From NCBI GenBank assembly GCA_029688955.1, contig JARUKZ010000005.1, positions 109,604 through 173,603 on the forward strand: DNA of 64,000 bases, read 5' to 3'. Positions 25,747-34,656 of this stretch are shown here, in pieces; position 1 is the first letter of the stretch; the number at the start of each line of letters is the position of its first letter. Below the pieces are notes generated by a model, which was not told the origin of the DNA, made no database searches, and worked only from the letters and a program-made list of their open reading frames with translations. Source of the DNA: Chitinispirillales bacterium ANBcel5. GTDB lineage: Bacteria; Fibrobacterota; Chitinivibrionia; Chitinivibrionales; Chitinispirillaceae. A program made the translations under genes and the position numbers.

Positions 25747-28581
25747 ATGGGATACAGTAGAACAATATTTTTCACTGTTTTTTGCCTAATACCATTATTG
25801 ATACAATGTAATCTTCCCACTGATGCTGGTGGTGAGACCATAAACGAAAGAACAGTAGTGGTGTATCTGAATGAAGGTCGTAATTTAGCTCCTGATACGG
25901 ATATCACTATTGGTAGTACCTTAAATGATTCCGTTATTTATACCGGCTTAACAAACAAAAAAGGAGAATTTGTTGTACCGAAACTCAATAGTGGTCTTTA
26001 CGCCGTTTTCTTTGAAAAACAGAAGAATGGAAAAGATACACTTGTTGCGTTTCAGAATTCAGTCTTTATATCACCTGATAAGCATAGTCTTGAAAATGAC
26101 ACACTTAGAAACCCTGGTGTTATTGGCGGAGTTATTCAATTTCCGGAATACGATAACACTCCGGAAAACCTTAGAAGAATAACTGTACATATATTAGGGA
26201 CTATCAGGAATTCAAATGTTGGAGCGGATGGAAGCTTTCTGCTGACAAATGTTGCCCCAGGCTCTCAATATAACATAAAAATTAATCCTAACAGAGCGGG
26301 ATATACTACCCAGTTTTTAAATGATATTGTTCTTCCTTTGGATAAAAATGAACGAATACTGGATACTATTTATTTAAAACTTGATAGCATTGCACCAGTT
26401 GAGATAAAGGGTTTGAGTTACGATTCCTTAAACGGAGTGGTACAAATCTCCTGGAACCCTGCTTTAGAACGAATTTCGTATTATGAAATATTTCGATATA
26501 GCATTAATAAAAGCACTGATCAATTAGAACACGTAAAAAGTTATTCACGTGATACTGTATTCTCCGATACTTTGTTCTCCTTAACGGAAAACGAGATAAA
26601 AATGGATCTTGATGATACTTCAGTGGTTAAGCTTGAATACAGAGTAGAAGCTGTAAACGAAAGAGGTGAAAGGAGTATATTTTATTTTAATAAGGAAGAT
26701 ACAATTTCAGTACGCTCGCCATGGCCTTATCGTAGCACTTTTACCTCATCTTTGATTGATTCTGCAACGGGTCAATCTATATCACGTCCTACAGTTAACA
26801 GAACAGCAGGTTTTACTTACACTATTGAAAACGAAAAACATCCCTTTAAAAAGGTACGCCTTTTGTCTGCTATGGATACTGTTGCCATTGATTTTGATAG
26901 TGCAGTTACTGTATTCTCCGATACTTTGTACTTAAACCGGTCAAGACCAGGAGAAGAATATATAATCGTTGAGGTTTATGATTCTTTGGGAAATAGAAGA
27001 ATATTTTGTGGTCATACTACGAGTATAACTACAAGTGACTTAAATTATTTCATAGCCGATTTTGTTTCTGAACCAAAAAATTTGATTATTGGAGAACCAA
27101 TTGGTGCCAGTGGCGAAATTGGGTACGAAACATTGATGCTTCATGATCATGACACCTTAAGCGTAACGTTATATTTGGATGATAAACAAATTGGGTATAA
27201 GGATATATCGTTGAATGCAGTTTCTCCCGCCAGGAGAATTCCCTTCACCTTTGATCCTTCTGAAACAGAAAGTGCCATTATCTCATCACCAGGTACATAT
27301 GAGCTTAAATTAATTGTTAAAAACTCCCTTTCAGTATTCGAAACTGATACCAGTGATAATGTTCAAGTAATAGAGATAGAAGTTACTGATCTGGATCTTA
27401 AAATATCAAGGGTTGTCTGTGATCCACAATTTCCTTTTGATGGTGACAGGATAAGGTGTGGAGCATGGATAAGAAATGATGGCACAAGTGACTTTGAAAA
27501 CAACTTTCATTCAAAAGTAAAATTTGAGATAAACAGAAATGAGATTCCATCAGGGTATTTTTACAATGAATTAAAATCCGGAGACTCTGTACTGGTATGG
27601 TCAAGTGACTTTGGTGGTGAAGCAATGATTTGGAGAGCTAAAAACAGCCCTTTTACTATTTCTGCATCCCTTATACTTAATGATGATGTTCCAAATCGTG
27701 ACACTGCCACTACCAGTAAATCTTTGAAAGTAGATGTGAGTGATTTCAATCTTAAACTGGAGAATTTCGATGCAAACCTTAGCTCAGATATGACTGCTAT
27801 GCACTATTCGGCTTTAGTGAGAAGTGAAGGTTTATTTAGTAAAGATCACCCTAATTTTGCTGTAGATTCATTCCCACTTTCTTTTTATATAGAGGATGAG
27901 TTAGACACCATGATCTTAATTTCGCTGGATGAGCTACTGCAGGAGCAAAGGTTGGAAATAAGTGTTTCTAAGGAAATATGCATATGTGACTTTGATCTAA
28001 ACACAATAAATTTCAGGGCTGTATTGAATCCAGACACTGCTTTAAAAGAAATAACGTATGATGATAATAGCAAAAATGCAGTATTGCTAAGGCGTGCGTT
28101 TGATATAAACGGAAATTTTGATAGGTTGGACCAAGAGGGAAACATCGACGGGTGGATTGATACAGTGGTAAATGGGGTTGCGTCATTAAGACATAATCGT
28201 AACGGATTGCGAACCGCTTATTCCCGAACAGTTAGTATTGTATCTTATGGCGGAGGACATGCGGTTTGGAAACATCCTATAGACATCACACCAACTAAAA
28301 CCTATAAAGTCAGTGGTTGGGTGTTGCGGGATAATATCGATCAGGATAGCTCAGAATGGCCTCCCGTATCTATTGGCTTTTACGGAACCGGTCATATACT
28401 AGCTATACCTGAAACCGGTTCTCATGACTGGACCTATTTTTGTGGATTGATAACTCCCGATGGATTAGTTGGAAGATACTATATTTCATGTAATCTAGGT
28501 TTTGATCGGATTGGCAGCAATGAAAACAATGCATCGGGAAGGGTTTCCTTTGATGATATCAGAGTGGAATATTATGAATAA
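25747..28581 (+). CDS. Large lipoprotein with beta-sandwich repeats
   Basis: The start is the ATG at 25747, 5 bases after AGGTGA; a GTG at 25738 overlaps that site. The product is 944 residues. The signal peptide ends in LLIQC, so Cys21 is the likely lipidated residue. After it come Ig/CARDB-like beta domains: a carboxypeptidase-regulatory-like segment (about 35-130), a fibronectin-like stretch with ISYYEIFRY, and two CARDB-like modules (SRVVCDPQFPFDGDRIRCGA and related). The C-terminal ~150 residues, with VSGWVLRDNIDQ, look like a carbohydrate-binding jelly-roll. It is probably exposed on the outer membrane. The function is unknown. Divergent from the TIGR02147 gene. Confidence 0.8.
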   Translation: MGYSRTIFFTVFCLIPLLIQCNLPTDAGGETINERTVVVYLNEGRNLAPDTDITIGSTLNDSVIYTGLTNKKGEFVVPKLNSGLYAVFFEKQKNGKDTLVAFQNSVFISPDKHSLENDTLRNPGVIGGVIQFPEYDNTPENLRRITVHILGTIRNSNVGADGSFLLTNVAPGSQYNIKINPNRAGYTTQFLNDIVLPLDKNERILDTIYLKLDSIAPVEIKGLSYDSLNGVVQISWNPALERISYYEIFRYSINKSTDQLEHVKSYSRDTVFSDTLFSLTENEIKMDLDDTSVVKLEYRVEAVNERGERSIFYFNKEDTISVRSPWPYRSTFTSSLIDSATGQSISRPTVNRTAGFTYTIENEKHPFKKVRLLSAMDTVAIDFDSAVTVFSDTLYLNRSRPGEEYIIVEVYDSLGNRRIFCGHTTSITTSDLNYFIADFVSEPKNLIIGEPIGASGEIGYETLMLHDHDTLSVTLYLDDKQIGYKDISLNAVSPARRIPFTFDPSETESAIISSPGTYELKLIVKNSLSVFETDTSDNVQVIEIEVTDLDLKISRVVCDPQFPFDGDRIRCGAWIRNDGTSDFENNFHSKVKFEINRNEIPSGYFYNELKSGDSVLVWSSDFGGEAMIWRAKNSPFTISASLILNDDVPNRDTATTSKSLKVDVSDFNLKLENFDANLSSDMTAMHYSALVRSEGLFSKDHPNFAVDSFPLSFYIEDELDTMILISLDELLQEQRLEISVSKEICICDFDLNTINFRAVLNPDTALKEITYDDNSKNAVLLRRAFDINGNFDRLDQEGNIDGWIDTVVNGVASLRHNRNGLRTAYSRTVSIVSYGGGHAVWKHPIDITPTKTYKVSGWVLRDNIDQDSSEWPPVSIGFYGTGHILAIPETGSHDWTYFCGLITPDGLVGRYYISCNLGFDRIGSNENNASGRVSFDDIRVEYYE

Positions 28582-28903
28582 AAGCCTGTATGCAAATAAT
28601 TGGTATAGCAAGGACTATAGTACTCTAGTATAACTATTTCGCTTCTTTTGGCCGCACTTACCTAACAAAGTGATTCTCTGAAAACCGTCTGCGTTACCAT
28701 AAGATATAATTTTATTATCTACTGACTTTATCCACAATTGCTATTGTAAATATATTGTTTCTTTTTTAGGTAGTGTGCCTGACAGCACTATAAAAGAGAC
28801 GTTAACACCTTAATATTGCAATAAAAGGATGGATTTGGGGTGCTAAAACGAAACAGGGAGAAGAGAGAGTTATTTACCCTGGCCGGAAATGTTTTATTCT
28901 GTA
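28582..28903. other. Intergenic region between convergent genes
   Basis: 322 bases. One perfect DnaA box (TTATCCACA near 28728) is probably coincidental. A GTG at 28840 opens a 37-codon frame with a hydrophobic N-terminus that runs antisense into the DUF1540 gene; it may be chance or a gene remnant. No clear terminator was found. Confidence 0.4.
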
Positions 28904-29206
28904 TTATTTCCTTTGATACGTTGCACAGTCAGGACATCCCGAAGATGGGACGGTGACATTTATTGCTGATGCAGAGCACTCAAGATTGCTGTTGAACTTG
29001 CAATCATGCATATGGCAAGCTCCCACAGAACCCAAAATTCCCTGTACACCACCTTTTGAAATGTTAGCTTCCGGAGCCATGAAGGTGTCGCAACATGGTT
29101 TTTCACTGCCAACGGTGATAGCATAGGTTATGCATTTACCATTATCATTATACACACATTCCTGCGCGTCACAGTTACTAATTGCCGGCATTTCCATTTT
29201 TTCCAT
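28904..29206 (-). CDS. Small Cys-rich protein with two DUF1540 domains
   Basis: The ATG at 29206 follows AAGGAGGT by 3 bases, giving 100 residues. Two similar modules each carry a CxxxxC start, an N-G-K-C or L-E-C segment and a closing Cys group: CDAQECVYNDNGKC...CC and CHMHDCKFNSNLEC...CPDC. This is the DUF1540 layout, a probable small metal-binding fold of unknown function. The 5' leader is short. A near-perfect sigma-54 promoter lies at 29249-29264, and a sigma-54 activator gene is divergent next door, so expression is probably signal-dependent. Confidence 0.9.
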   Translation of the reverse strand: MEKMEMPAISNCDAQECVYNDNGKCITYAITVGSEKPCCDTFMAPEANISKGGVQGILGSVGACHMHDCKFNSNLECSASAINVTVPSSGCPDCATYQRK

Positions 29207-29248
29207 AGTACCTCCTTGATTATTCTCTTCTCCCCTTGCAGTAATCAA

Positions 29249-29264
29249 AGCAAGTCTAATGCCA
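29249..29264 (-). promoter_or_regulatory. Sigma-54 (RpoN) promoter of the DUF1540 gene
   Basis: On the minus strand TGGCATTAGACTTGCT has GG at -24 and GC at -12 with the exact 10-base spacing, and matches the consensus TGGCAC-N5-TTGCW at nearly all positions. Transcription should start near 29238, leaving a 5' leader of about 30 bases with the AAGGAGGT site. Confidence 0.82.
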
Positions 29265-29477
29265 AATCAGATATAAAGAGGCAAGTCTATGAAACATAAG
29301 AACTCCCACCAGCCGTAGAACAGTTGTGAGGGAAAGAAAACTTCAGAAGCAAGGGTTGCTAAGTAACAATTGCATTTTTTGATGCTTGTTTGCTGTTTAA
29401 AGCGTACTTATATTATACCCATCCAAGCAATCAGAAAGTGGTATCTTTGAATTGAAAGTAACACTGTAGCAGGGTAT

Positions 29478-31211
29478 GTGATTAGAGTGATTAAACAAGA
29501 AAAAATATCGTTTATAGAAGAATTTGGTGAGCTTCTTCCCGGGACTATTTGTGAAATGGATACAGAGATGAAGATCCTTTGCGCAAATAAAAATGGGTTG
29601 AATTTATTTGGGGTAACAGAAAAGGAGCTAAAAGAAGGGGTTTATGGCTATGAATTCGTTCATCCCGGTGATGCCCAACGCTGTCGTGAAGAATTCAAAA
29701 GAACGCTGAAAGAAGAATTTGAAAATCCCAGAGAATATAGAATGTTGTCCAGAAGTGGTGAAATAATCCGCTGTCTTATAAGCTCCTTACCGGTCTACAA
29801 GGACCGAAAAATAATAAAAATACGCTCCGTTATACTGAATGTAACCGAACTGCACAGAGCACAGAAATGCTTTGAGGACATATTCTCTAAATCTCCCCTG
29901 GGTATGGCGCTTTTTGATAACTTCGGTACTGTATTAGAGACAAACAGTGCTCTAAAACAGATGCTTGAAGATAAAAAGCAGATAAAAAGAATAGAGGATT
30001 TGCTGGAAATCACTGCTTCGGAGATGAATAGTCTAAACGGTGACCGCTCAATTCAAAAAGAGACCACTTTAGTTAGCAGCAATAAAAGAAGTAAACGGTA
30101 TCTTGAGTGGCATGTAACCTCTCTTGGATCCAAAGAGGAAGGTGGGACGCTCTTTGTTGCGCAGGTTCAGGATGTAACAGCGAAAAAGGAAGCAGAGCTT
30201 AGAAATCTCAATAAGGTGAGTCGAAAAGTAGAAAGAGCCGATCTGATTATTCAGGAACTTTCAACCAAGGTAAATATCAGATACAAGGATAAATATCTTA
30301 CCGAAAGTCGTGACTCTGAGATGAGTTCGATACTTGAAAAAACGCACCTCATTGCTCAATCCTATGGAACGGTTCTGATAACCGGAGAGAGTGGCACCGG
30401 AAAAGAGTTTATAGCAAGACAAATTCATGATTTAAGCCCCAGAAGAAATAATCCCTTTATTGCTATAAATTGCAGTGCTCTTCCGGAAGAACTTTTAATT
30501 TCAGAGTTATTTGGGTACAAAAGCGGGGCTTTCACCGATGCAAAAAAAAATAAACTAGGGAAATTTGAACTCGCCAATGGAGGAACAATTTTTCTTGATG
30601 AAATTGGCGATATGCCTCTGATGATGCAAACCAAGATACTTCGGGTTATTCAGGAGCGGGTAATTGAACCTTTAGGTGGTACAGAATCGATTCAGATAGA
30701 TGTTAGAATCATAACAGCTACTAACTCAGATCTAAAGGAAAAAATCAAGAGCGAGGAATTCAGAAAAGATCTTTATTATAGAATTAATGTAATTCCGATA
30801 CATCTTCCGCCTCTAAGAGATAGAAAGTGTGATATTCCTCTACTGTGCAATCACTTTATTAACCGGTTTAATTCAATTTATAAAAAAGAAGTAAAAGGGA
30901 TAACTCCCGAATGCATGGGAAAACTCTACAAGTACAACTACCCAGGTAATTTAAGGGAACTGGAAAATATTTTAGAGCATGCATTTGTGTTCTGCAAATC
31001 CTCTCTTATTGAAACTATCGAACTCCCTGAAGAAGCGAAGACAGAAAAAAAATACCTTTCCTCAAAAACCAATCTAAAGGATCAGCAAACAGGTATTATA
31101 GAAAGTATGCTTATCCATCATGAAGGAAATGTTACCCAAACAGCGCAAGCACTGGGAATCCATAAAAGCACCCTGTATCGAAAGATTAAATCAGGGAAAA
31201 TAAAACGGTAA
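29478..31211 (+). CDS. PAS-domain sigma-54-dependent transcriptional activator
   Basis: 577 residues from a GTG at 29478. Two PAS domains (about 12-115 and 125-235) form the sensor. The AAA+ domain (about 275-505) has Walker A GESGTGKE, the sigma-54 contact loop as GAFTDA in place of GAFTGA, and Walker B GGTIFLDEIGDMP. A Fis-type helix-turn-helix closes the protein (TQTAQALGIHKSTLYRKI). There is no receiver domain or membrane segment, so it senses an internal signal, perhaps redox or a ligand via PAS. It is divergent from the DUF1540 gene, which carries the sigma-54 promoter it would be expected to activate. Confidence 0.93.
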   Translation: MIRVIKQEKISFIEEFGELLPGTICEMDTEMKILCANKNGLNLFGVTEKELKEGVYGYEFVHPGDAQRCREEFKRTLKEEFENPREYRMLSRSGEIIRCLISSLPVYKDRKIIKIRSVILNVTELHRAQKCFEDIFSKSPLGMALFDNFGTVLETNSALKQMLEDKKQIKRIEDLLEITASEMNSLNGDRSIQKETTLVSSNKRSKRYLEWHVTSLGSKEEGGTLFVAQVQDVTAKKEAELRNLNKVSRKVERADLIIQELSTKVNIRYKDKYLTESRDSEMSSILEKTHLIAQSYGTVLITGESGTGKEFIARQIHDLSPRRNNPFIAINCSALPEELLISELFGYKSGAFTDAKKNKLGKFELANGGTIFLDEIGDMPLMMQTKILRVIQERVIEPLGGTESIQIDVRIITATNSDLKEKIKSEEFRKDLYYRINVIPIHLPPLRDRKCDIPLLCNHFINRFNSIYKKEVKGITPECMGKLYKYNYPGNLRELENILEHAFVFCKSSLIETIELPEEAKTEKKYLSSKTNLKDQQTGIIESMLIHHEGNVTQTAQALGIHKSTLYRKIKSGKIKR

Positions 31212-31522
31212 CAATTACAGGCATTTGGTTTTTACTCTGTTTGAATGATCCTCTCCCCCTATTGGTCGCACTATGCAACTTTGTTACGGTGCAAATAGCG
31301 ACTCGCTGCGATTGCCTTCTATTCACAATCCTTCAAATGGGCCTGTAAAAGCAAAGTGAGCGCATTGGCATACTTATTGTTATAGTGTGGCAGATCGTGG
31401 CTGTGTTTTAAAAATACAAAGTTGTTATCTTATGAATTACGCACACATATGCTCATTAAAGCTGCTGGGCTTAATGGGTAGGGTGTAAGCGCGCAGAACG
31501 CACAGTGCGTCTGCGCGCGTTA
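31212..31522. other. Gap with a GC-rich hairpin
   Basis: 311 bases with no gene. A strong hairpin lies at 31489-31519: GCGCGCAGA and CGCAC on the left pair with TGCGTCTGCGCGC on the right, with one bulged base. It sits 3 bases beyond the stop of the chemotaxis-receptor fragment on the minus strand and lacks a T tract. It could be a weak terminator or part of a mobile repeat. Confidence 0.5.
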
Positions 31523-31835
31523 TTAGCCATAATCCCAGCTTTCTTCATTGCCAATCTTTGGTACATGGTCGACCCCGTCTTTAACACTGGAAAGGGTTTT
31601 AGAGATGTTTGCGGAGATATCCTGAGTGACAGATGCTTGCTCAGACATTGAAGTAGCGATACTTGTAACAATCTCTTCTGCCTCTTTAATCATACCAGTA
31701 ATAGTTTCTACATCACTAACAGCAGTACCTACGGCAGTTTGAACATTTTGTATTTTTGATTTTATATCATCCGATGAAGTAGCAGCTTTTTTGGCCAGCA
31801 CCTTTACTTCATTGGCCACAAAGCGCTCTATAGGG
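31523..31835 (-). pseudogene. Fragment of a methyl-accepting chemotaxis protein
   Basis: About 100 codons that match only the C-terminal half of an MCP signalling domain. The text VANEVKVLAKKAATSSDDIK, then a heptad-rich helix with SMSEQASVTQDISANIS, is the post-hairpin helix of MCPs. The upstream frame (LFSPIERF) no longer matches the expected GKGFAVVA context, and the sequence changes abruptly at VKDGVDHVPKIGNEE near the 3' end. No sensor, membrane or HAMP part is present. This is a remnant truncated at both ends. An in-frame ATG at 31819 is not evidence of a real start. Confidence 0.82.
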
Positions 31836-31970
31836 CTAAACAGGCAAAAAAACAGAGCGGAAATAAACTAAAAATGAAAGGTGTTTTAGTAGTACCAATA
31901 CAGTAGGGTTTAAGATCAGGAGTAAACAGATGGGGAAAATAAAATTCAGGGACCTAAAGAACAATAACAG

Positions 31971-33014
31971 TTAAAAGTTTAATACCTTGTGCTCCTGCTT
32001 ACAAGATTCGAGAAAAAAGGTATCAACCATTCCAAAACTTCTAAGATCGGTTTTACCTCTGTATTTGAGATTGAATTTATCTTTAATTAATTCATAAGTT
32101 TCTTTTGATACCTGAATTTTCCCAGGTACACCGTATGTTTCCAGTCTTGAGGCAAGGTTTACTGTATCGCCCCATAAATCGAAAGTAAATTTTGATTGAC
32201 CGATTACTCCCCCCACAACCGGTCCGCTGTGGATGCCTATTCTTAATTTAAGCTCAAGTTTTTGACTTTTGTTAATAGATTCTACACTATGGAGCATTCG
32301 TAGCGCCATAGTAGCTACACAGTGTGCATGATCATTTCTTTTCTCCGGCAATCCAGAAACAACAAGGTAAGCATCACCGATAGTTTTTATTTTTTCAAGC
32401 TTTAGCTCCTCGGTAAGATAGTCAAATGAAGAGACAATTATATCAAGTATTTCTACGAGTGCATGCGGTTCCATATTTTTTGCCATTGTACTAAAACCAA
32501 CGATATCGCAGAACAAGATAGTAGATTCTTTATATCTATCCGCAATAAGAACTTCACCATTTTTCAGACGGGAAGCTATCTTTTCGGGAAGAATATTTTT
32601 AAGAAGGAGTTCAGATTTGGAATGCTCATTTCTATAGAGTTCTTCAGTATTTTTCAGTTTTACAAACATATTGCTGACGATTCCGGTAAGCAGAGAAGCT
32701 AAAAGAATGGTGAAAATACCAATTAGTCCTGCAGGATAGAAATTGAGGTCAATATGAGAATTGGTTTCAACTAATAGTCCTATGATAACATTTATGACTA
32801 TTGCTAAAGCAAATCCTCTTTTAATTCCGTATTTCCAGGAAAAGTAGCTACTGAGGAAGTAGGCAAATAGTAGTATTTGAGGGCCCAATAACTTTATACC
32901 GGTGTAGGTAATCAGGGTAAAAATAGAAAAGGCAGAAACAATTGCTACATAGTCTAATTTTTCCAGATGCTCTGCACGTTGAGGTATTTCTTTATCAAAT
33001 ATGATAGGACGCAT
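31971..33014 (-). CDS. Class III adenylate cyclase, membrane-bound
   Basis: 347 residues. The first ~130 carry about four to five transmembrane helices. A short signalling helix (LLKNILPEKIASRLKNGE) leads to the cyclase catalytic domain (about 155-340). Metal-binding Asp residues lie in FCDIVGFST and KTIGDAYLVV. The base-selecting pair is Lys (KTIGD) and Asp (FDLWGDTVNLASRLE), which predicts ATP rather than GTP as substrate. The product would be cAMP. It ends 60 bases upstream of the ispG stop on the same strand, with no further regulator nearby. Confidence 0.92.
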   Translation of the reverse strand: MRPIIFDKEIPQRAEHLEKLDYVAIVSAFSIFTLITYTGIKLLGPQILLFAYFLSSYFSWKYGIKRGFALAIVINVIIGLLVETNSHIDLNFYPAGLIGIFTILLASLLTGIVSNMFVKLKNTEELYRNEHSKSELLLKNILPEKIASRLKNGEVLIADRYKESTILFCDIVGFSTMAKNMEPHALVEILDIIVSSFDYLTEELKLEKIKTIGDAYLVVSGLPEKRNDHAHCVATMALRMLHSVESINKSQKLELKLRIGIHSGPVVGGVIGQSKFTFDLWGDTVNLASRLETYGVPGKIQVSKETYELIKDKFNLKYRGKTDLRSFGMVDTFFLESCKQEHKVLNF

Positions 33015-33073
33015 TAAAATCTCTGTATAACGTATGTGTGTTTTATAAGGGTATTTTTCAGCGCAGACGGTAA

Positions 33074-34138
33074 TTAGGGCTGTTTCCGCATATGTTTTTT
33101 TATCTCTTTTTCAAGTTCTTCAATAATGTTTTCTTCAGCAACTTTTTTAACAGGATTTCCTTTTAAAAATATTAGTCCTTCACCTTTACCACCTGCAACA
33201 CCAATATCTGCATCTCTTGCTTCACCAGGACCATTGACCACACATCCCATAACAGCTATTTTCAAGGGAGCATTTAATTTAAGTACAAGATCTTCAACTC
33301 TGGAGGCCAGAGAGGAAAGGTCGATATTAGTTCTTCCGCATGTAGGACAGGAGATAATTACCGGCCCCTTATGCAGATCAAGGGACTTTAATATCTCTTT
33401 AGCCACATATATTTCTTCTACCGGATCTCCTGTAAGAGAGACTCTGATTGTGTCTCCAATACCTCTGGAGAGTAGACTTCCGATGCCTACAGCAGATTTA
33501 ATGGTTCCGCTTCGAACCGTTCCGGATTCTGTTATACCAATGTGTTGAGGAACATCACAAGCCTCAGATAACAAGCTGCAGGCTTCCACTGTGGTTATCA
33601 CATCGCTTGCTTTAATTGAAAGAATAATGTTTTTAAACTTCAACTTATCAAATAATTCGATATAGCCAAGGGCACTTTCAACAAGCGCTTGTGCAGTGGC
33701 TCCCCCATGCTTTTTAAGCAGTTTTTTCTCAAGGGACCCGGAATTAACTCCAATTCGAATGGGTATGGCTGCTTTTTGGGCCTCATCTGTAACAGCCTTC
33801 ACCCGCAAATGGTCGCCAATATTTCCCGGATTAATTCTTATCTTATCTGCACCCGCCTTTATGGAGGCGATAGCAAGGCGGTAATCAAAATGTATATCTG
33901 CTACAAGCGGACAATCTACCTGATTTCGAATAGCTCTGAACGCTTCAACTGCAGCGTTGTCAGGTACTGCAAGACGGACTACCTGACACCCTGCAGCAGT
34001 AAGCCTGTTTATCTGATCAACAGTTCCCTTCACATCGTGAGCGGAAGTATTGGTCATAGATTGTATCACTATCGGATTTTCACCACCGATTGTTAGATCT
34101 CTGACCCGCACAGCACGGGTTTGTTTGCGTTTTATCAT
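33074..34138 (-). CDS. ispG: 4-hydroxy-3-methylbut-2-en-1-yl diphosphate synthase IspG (GcpE)
   Basis: 354 residues, the normal bacterial short form. This iron-sulfur enzyme makes HMBPP in the non-mevalonate isoprenoid pathway. The TIM-barrel N-terminus (NPIVIQSMTNT) and the cluster-binding cysteines in ISCPTCGRT and MGCVVNGPGEA are intact. The gene is not in an operon with other MEP-pathway genes here. A cyclase gene follows it on the same strand after 59 bases. Confidence 0.97.
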   Translation of the reverse strand: MIKRKQTRAVRVRDLTIGGENPIVIQSMTNTSAHDVKGTVDQINRLTAAGCQVVRLAVPDNAAVEAFRAIRNQVDCPLVADIHFDYRLAIASIKAGADKIRINPGNIGDHLRVKAVTDEAQKAAIPIRIGVNSGSLEKKLLKKHGGATAQALVESALGYIELFDKLKFKNIILSIKASDVITTVEACSLLSEACDVPQHIGITESGTVRSGTIKSAVGIGSLLSRGIGDTIRVSLTGDPVEEIYVAKEILKSLDLHKGPVIISCPTCGRTNIDLSSLASRVEDLVLKLNAPLKIAVMGCVVNGPGEARDADIGVAGGKGEGLIFLKGNPVKKVAEENIIEELEKEIKKHMRKQP

Positions 34139-34656
34139 ATTGATGTAAAAACAACTCCTGGATGTGCTAAACGCATAATCTAATTGAGAAATGTAGATTA
34201 ATATACATAATGGGGACTATTGAGCAGAAAATTGCCTGAAAATGAAATTCAGGTTCTCCAATTTTATTAAATAAATTAAATTTTTACGGTCACATGATTG
34301 CTACAGGTTTTTTCGTGAACCATATTATATATGTTTGTAACTAAGTGTTCAAAACTTTTATCGCTCATTAGAGCAGATGAAAGATGCTTTAAATTTAAAG
34401 CGCTTAAATATCTGAAGTGGGGATTGAAACTTTTTTGTATAACTGCTTACAGCACAACAAGAGGATTGCTACCCTGCGGTTATTTAATCATCAAGGGTAA
34501 AATATTAGCCAAAATTAGATTCAAAAGCTGTATGAAAAGATATAATTTATGATTGTCTTTTCCGTAGGTTAATTCTTGAGAAAGCAGATTGGTGCATCAG
34601 AATGGTTTTCGATAACAATTAATTTTTAATAATCTGAATCATGCGAGGTTTTAATT
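34139..34656. other. Upstream region of the charge-block repeat gene
   Basis: 518 AT-rich bases. A 73-codon frame at 34331-34552 lacks a ribosome site and resembles no family, so it is not called. The region probably holds promoters for ispG (leftwards) and the repeat protein (rightwards), with GCGAGG just before the latter's ATG. No clear box pair or repeat was seen. Confidence 0.4.

Noticed and set aside
28728..28737. Single DnaA box in an intergenic region
   Set aside because: An isolated 9-mer in 64 kb of AT-rich DNA can occur by chance, unlike the clusters around dnaN.
28840..28953. Possible signal-peptide-like frame starting with GTG
   Set aside because: It runs antisense into the DUF1540 gene after about 25 codons and has only a moderate ribosome site; it is probably chance or a remnant.
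31471..31671. 66-codon minus-strand frame overlapping the chemoreceptor fragment
   Set aside because: It is another frame of the same DNA with no family features.
34331..34552. Possible 73-residue gene before the charge-block repeat gene
   Set aside because: No ribosome site, atypical composition, and no recognisable domain.
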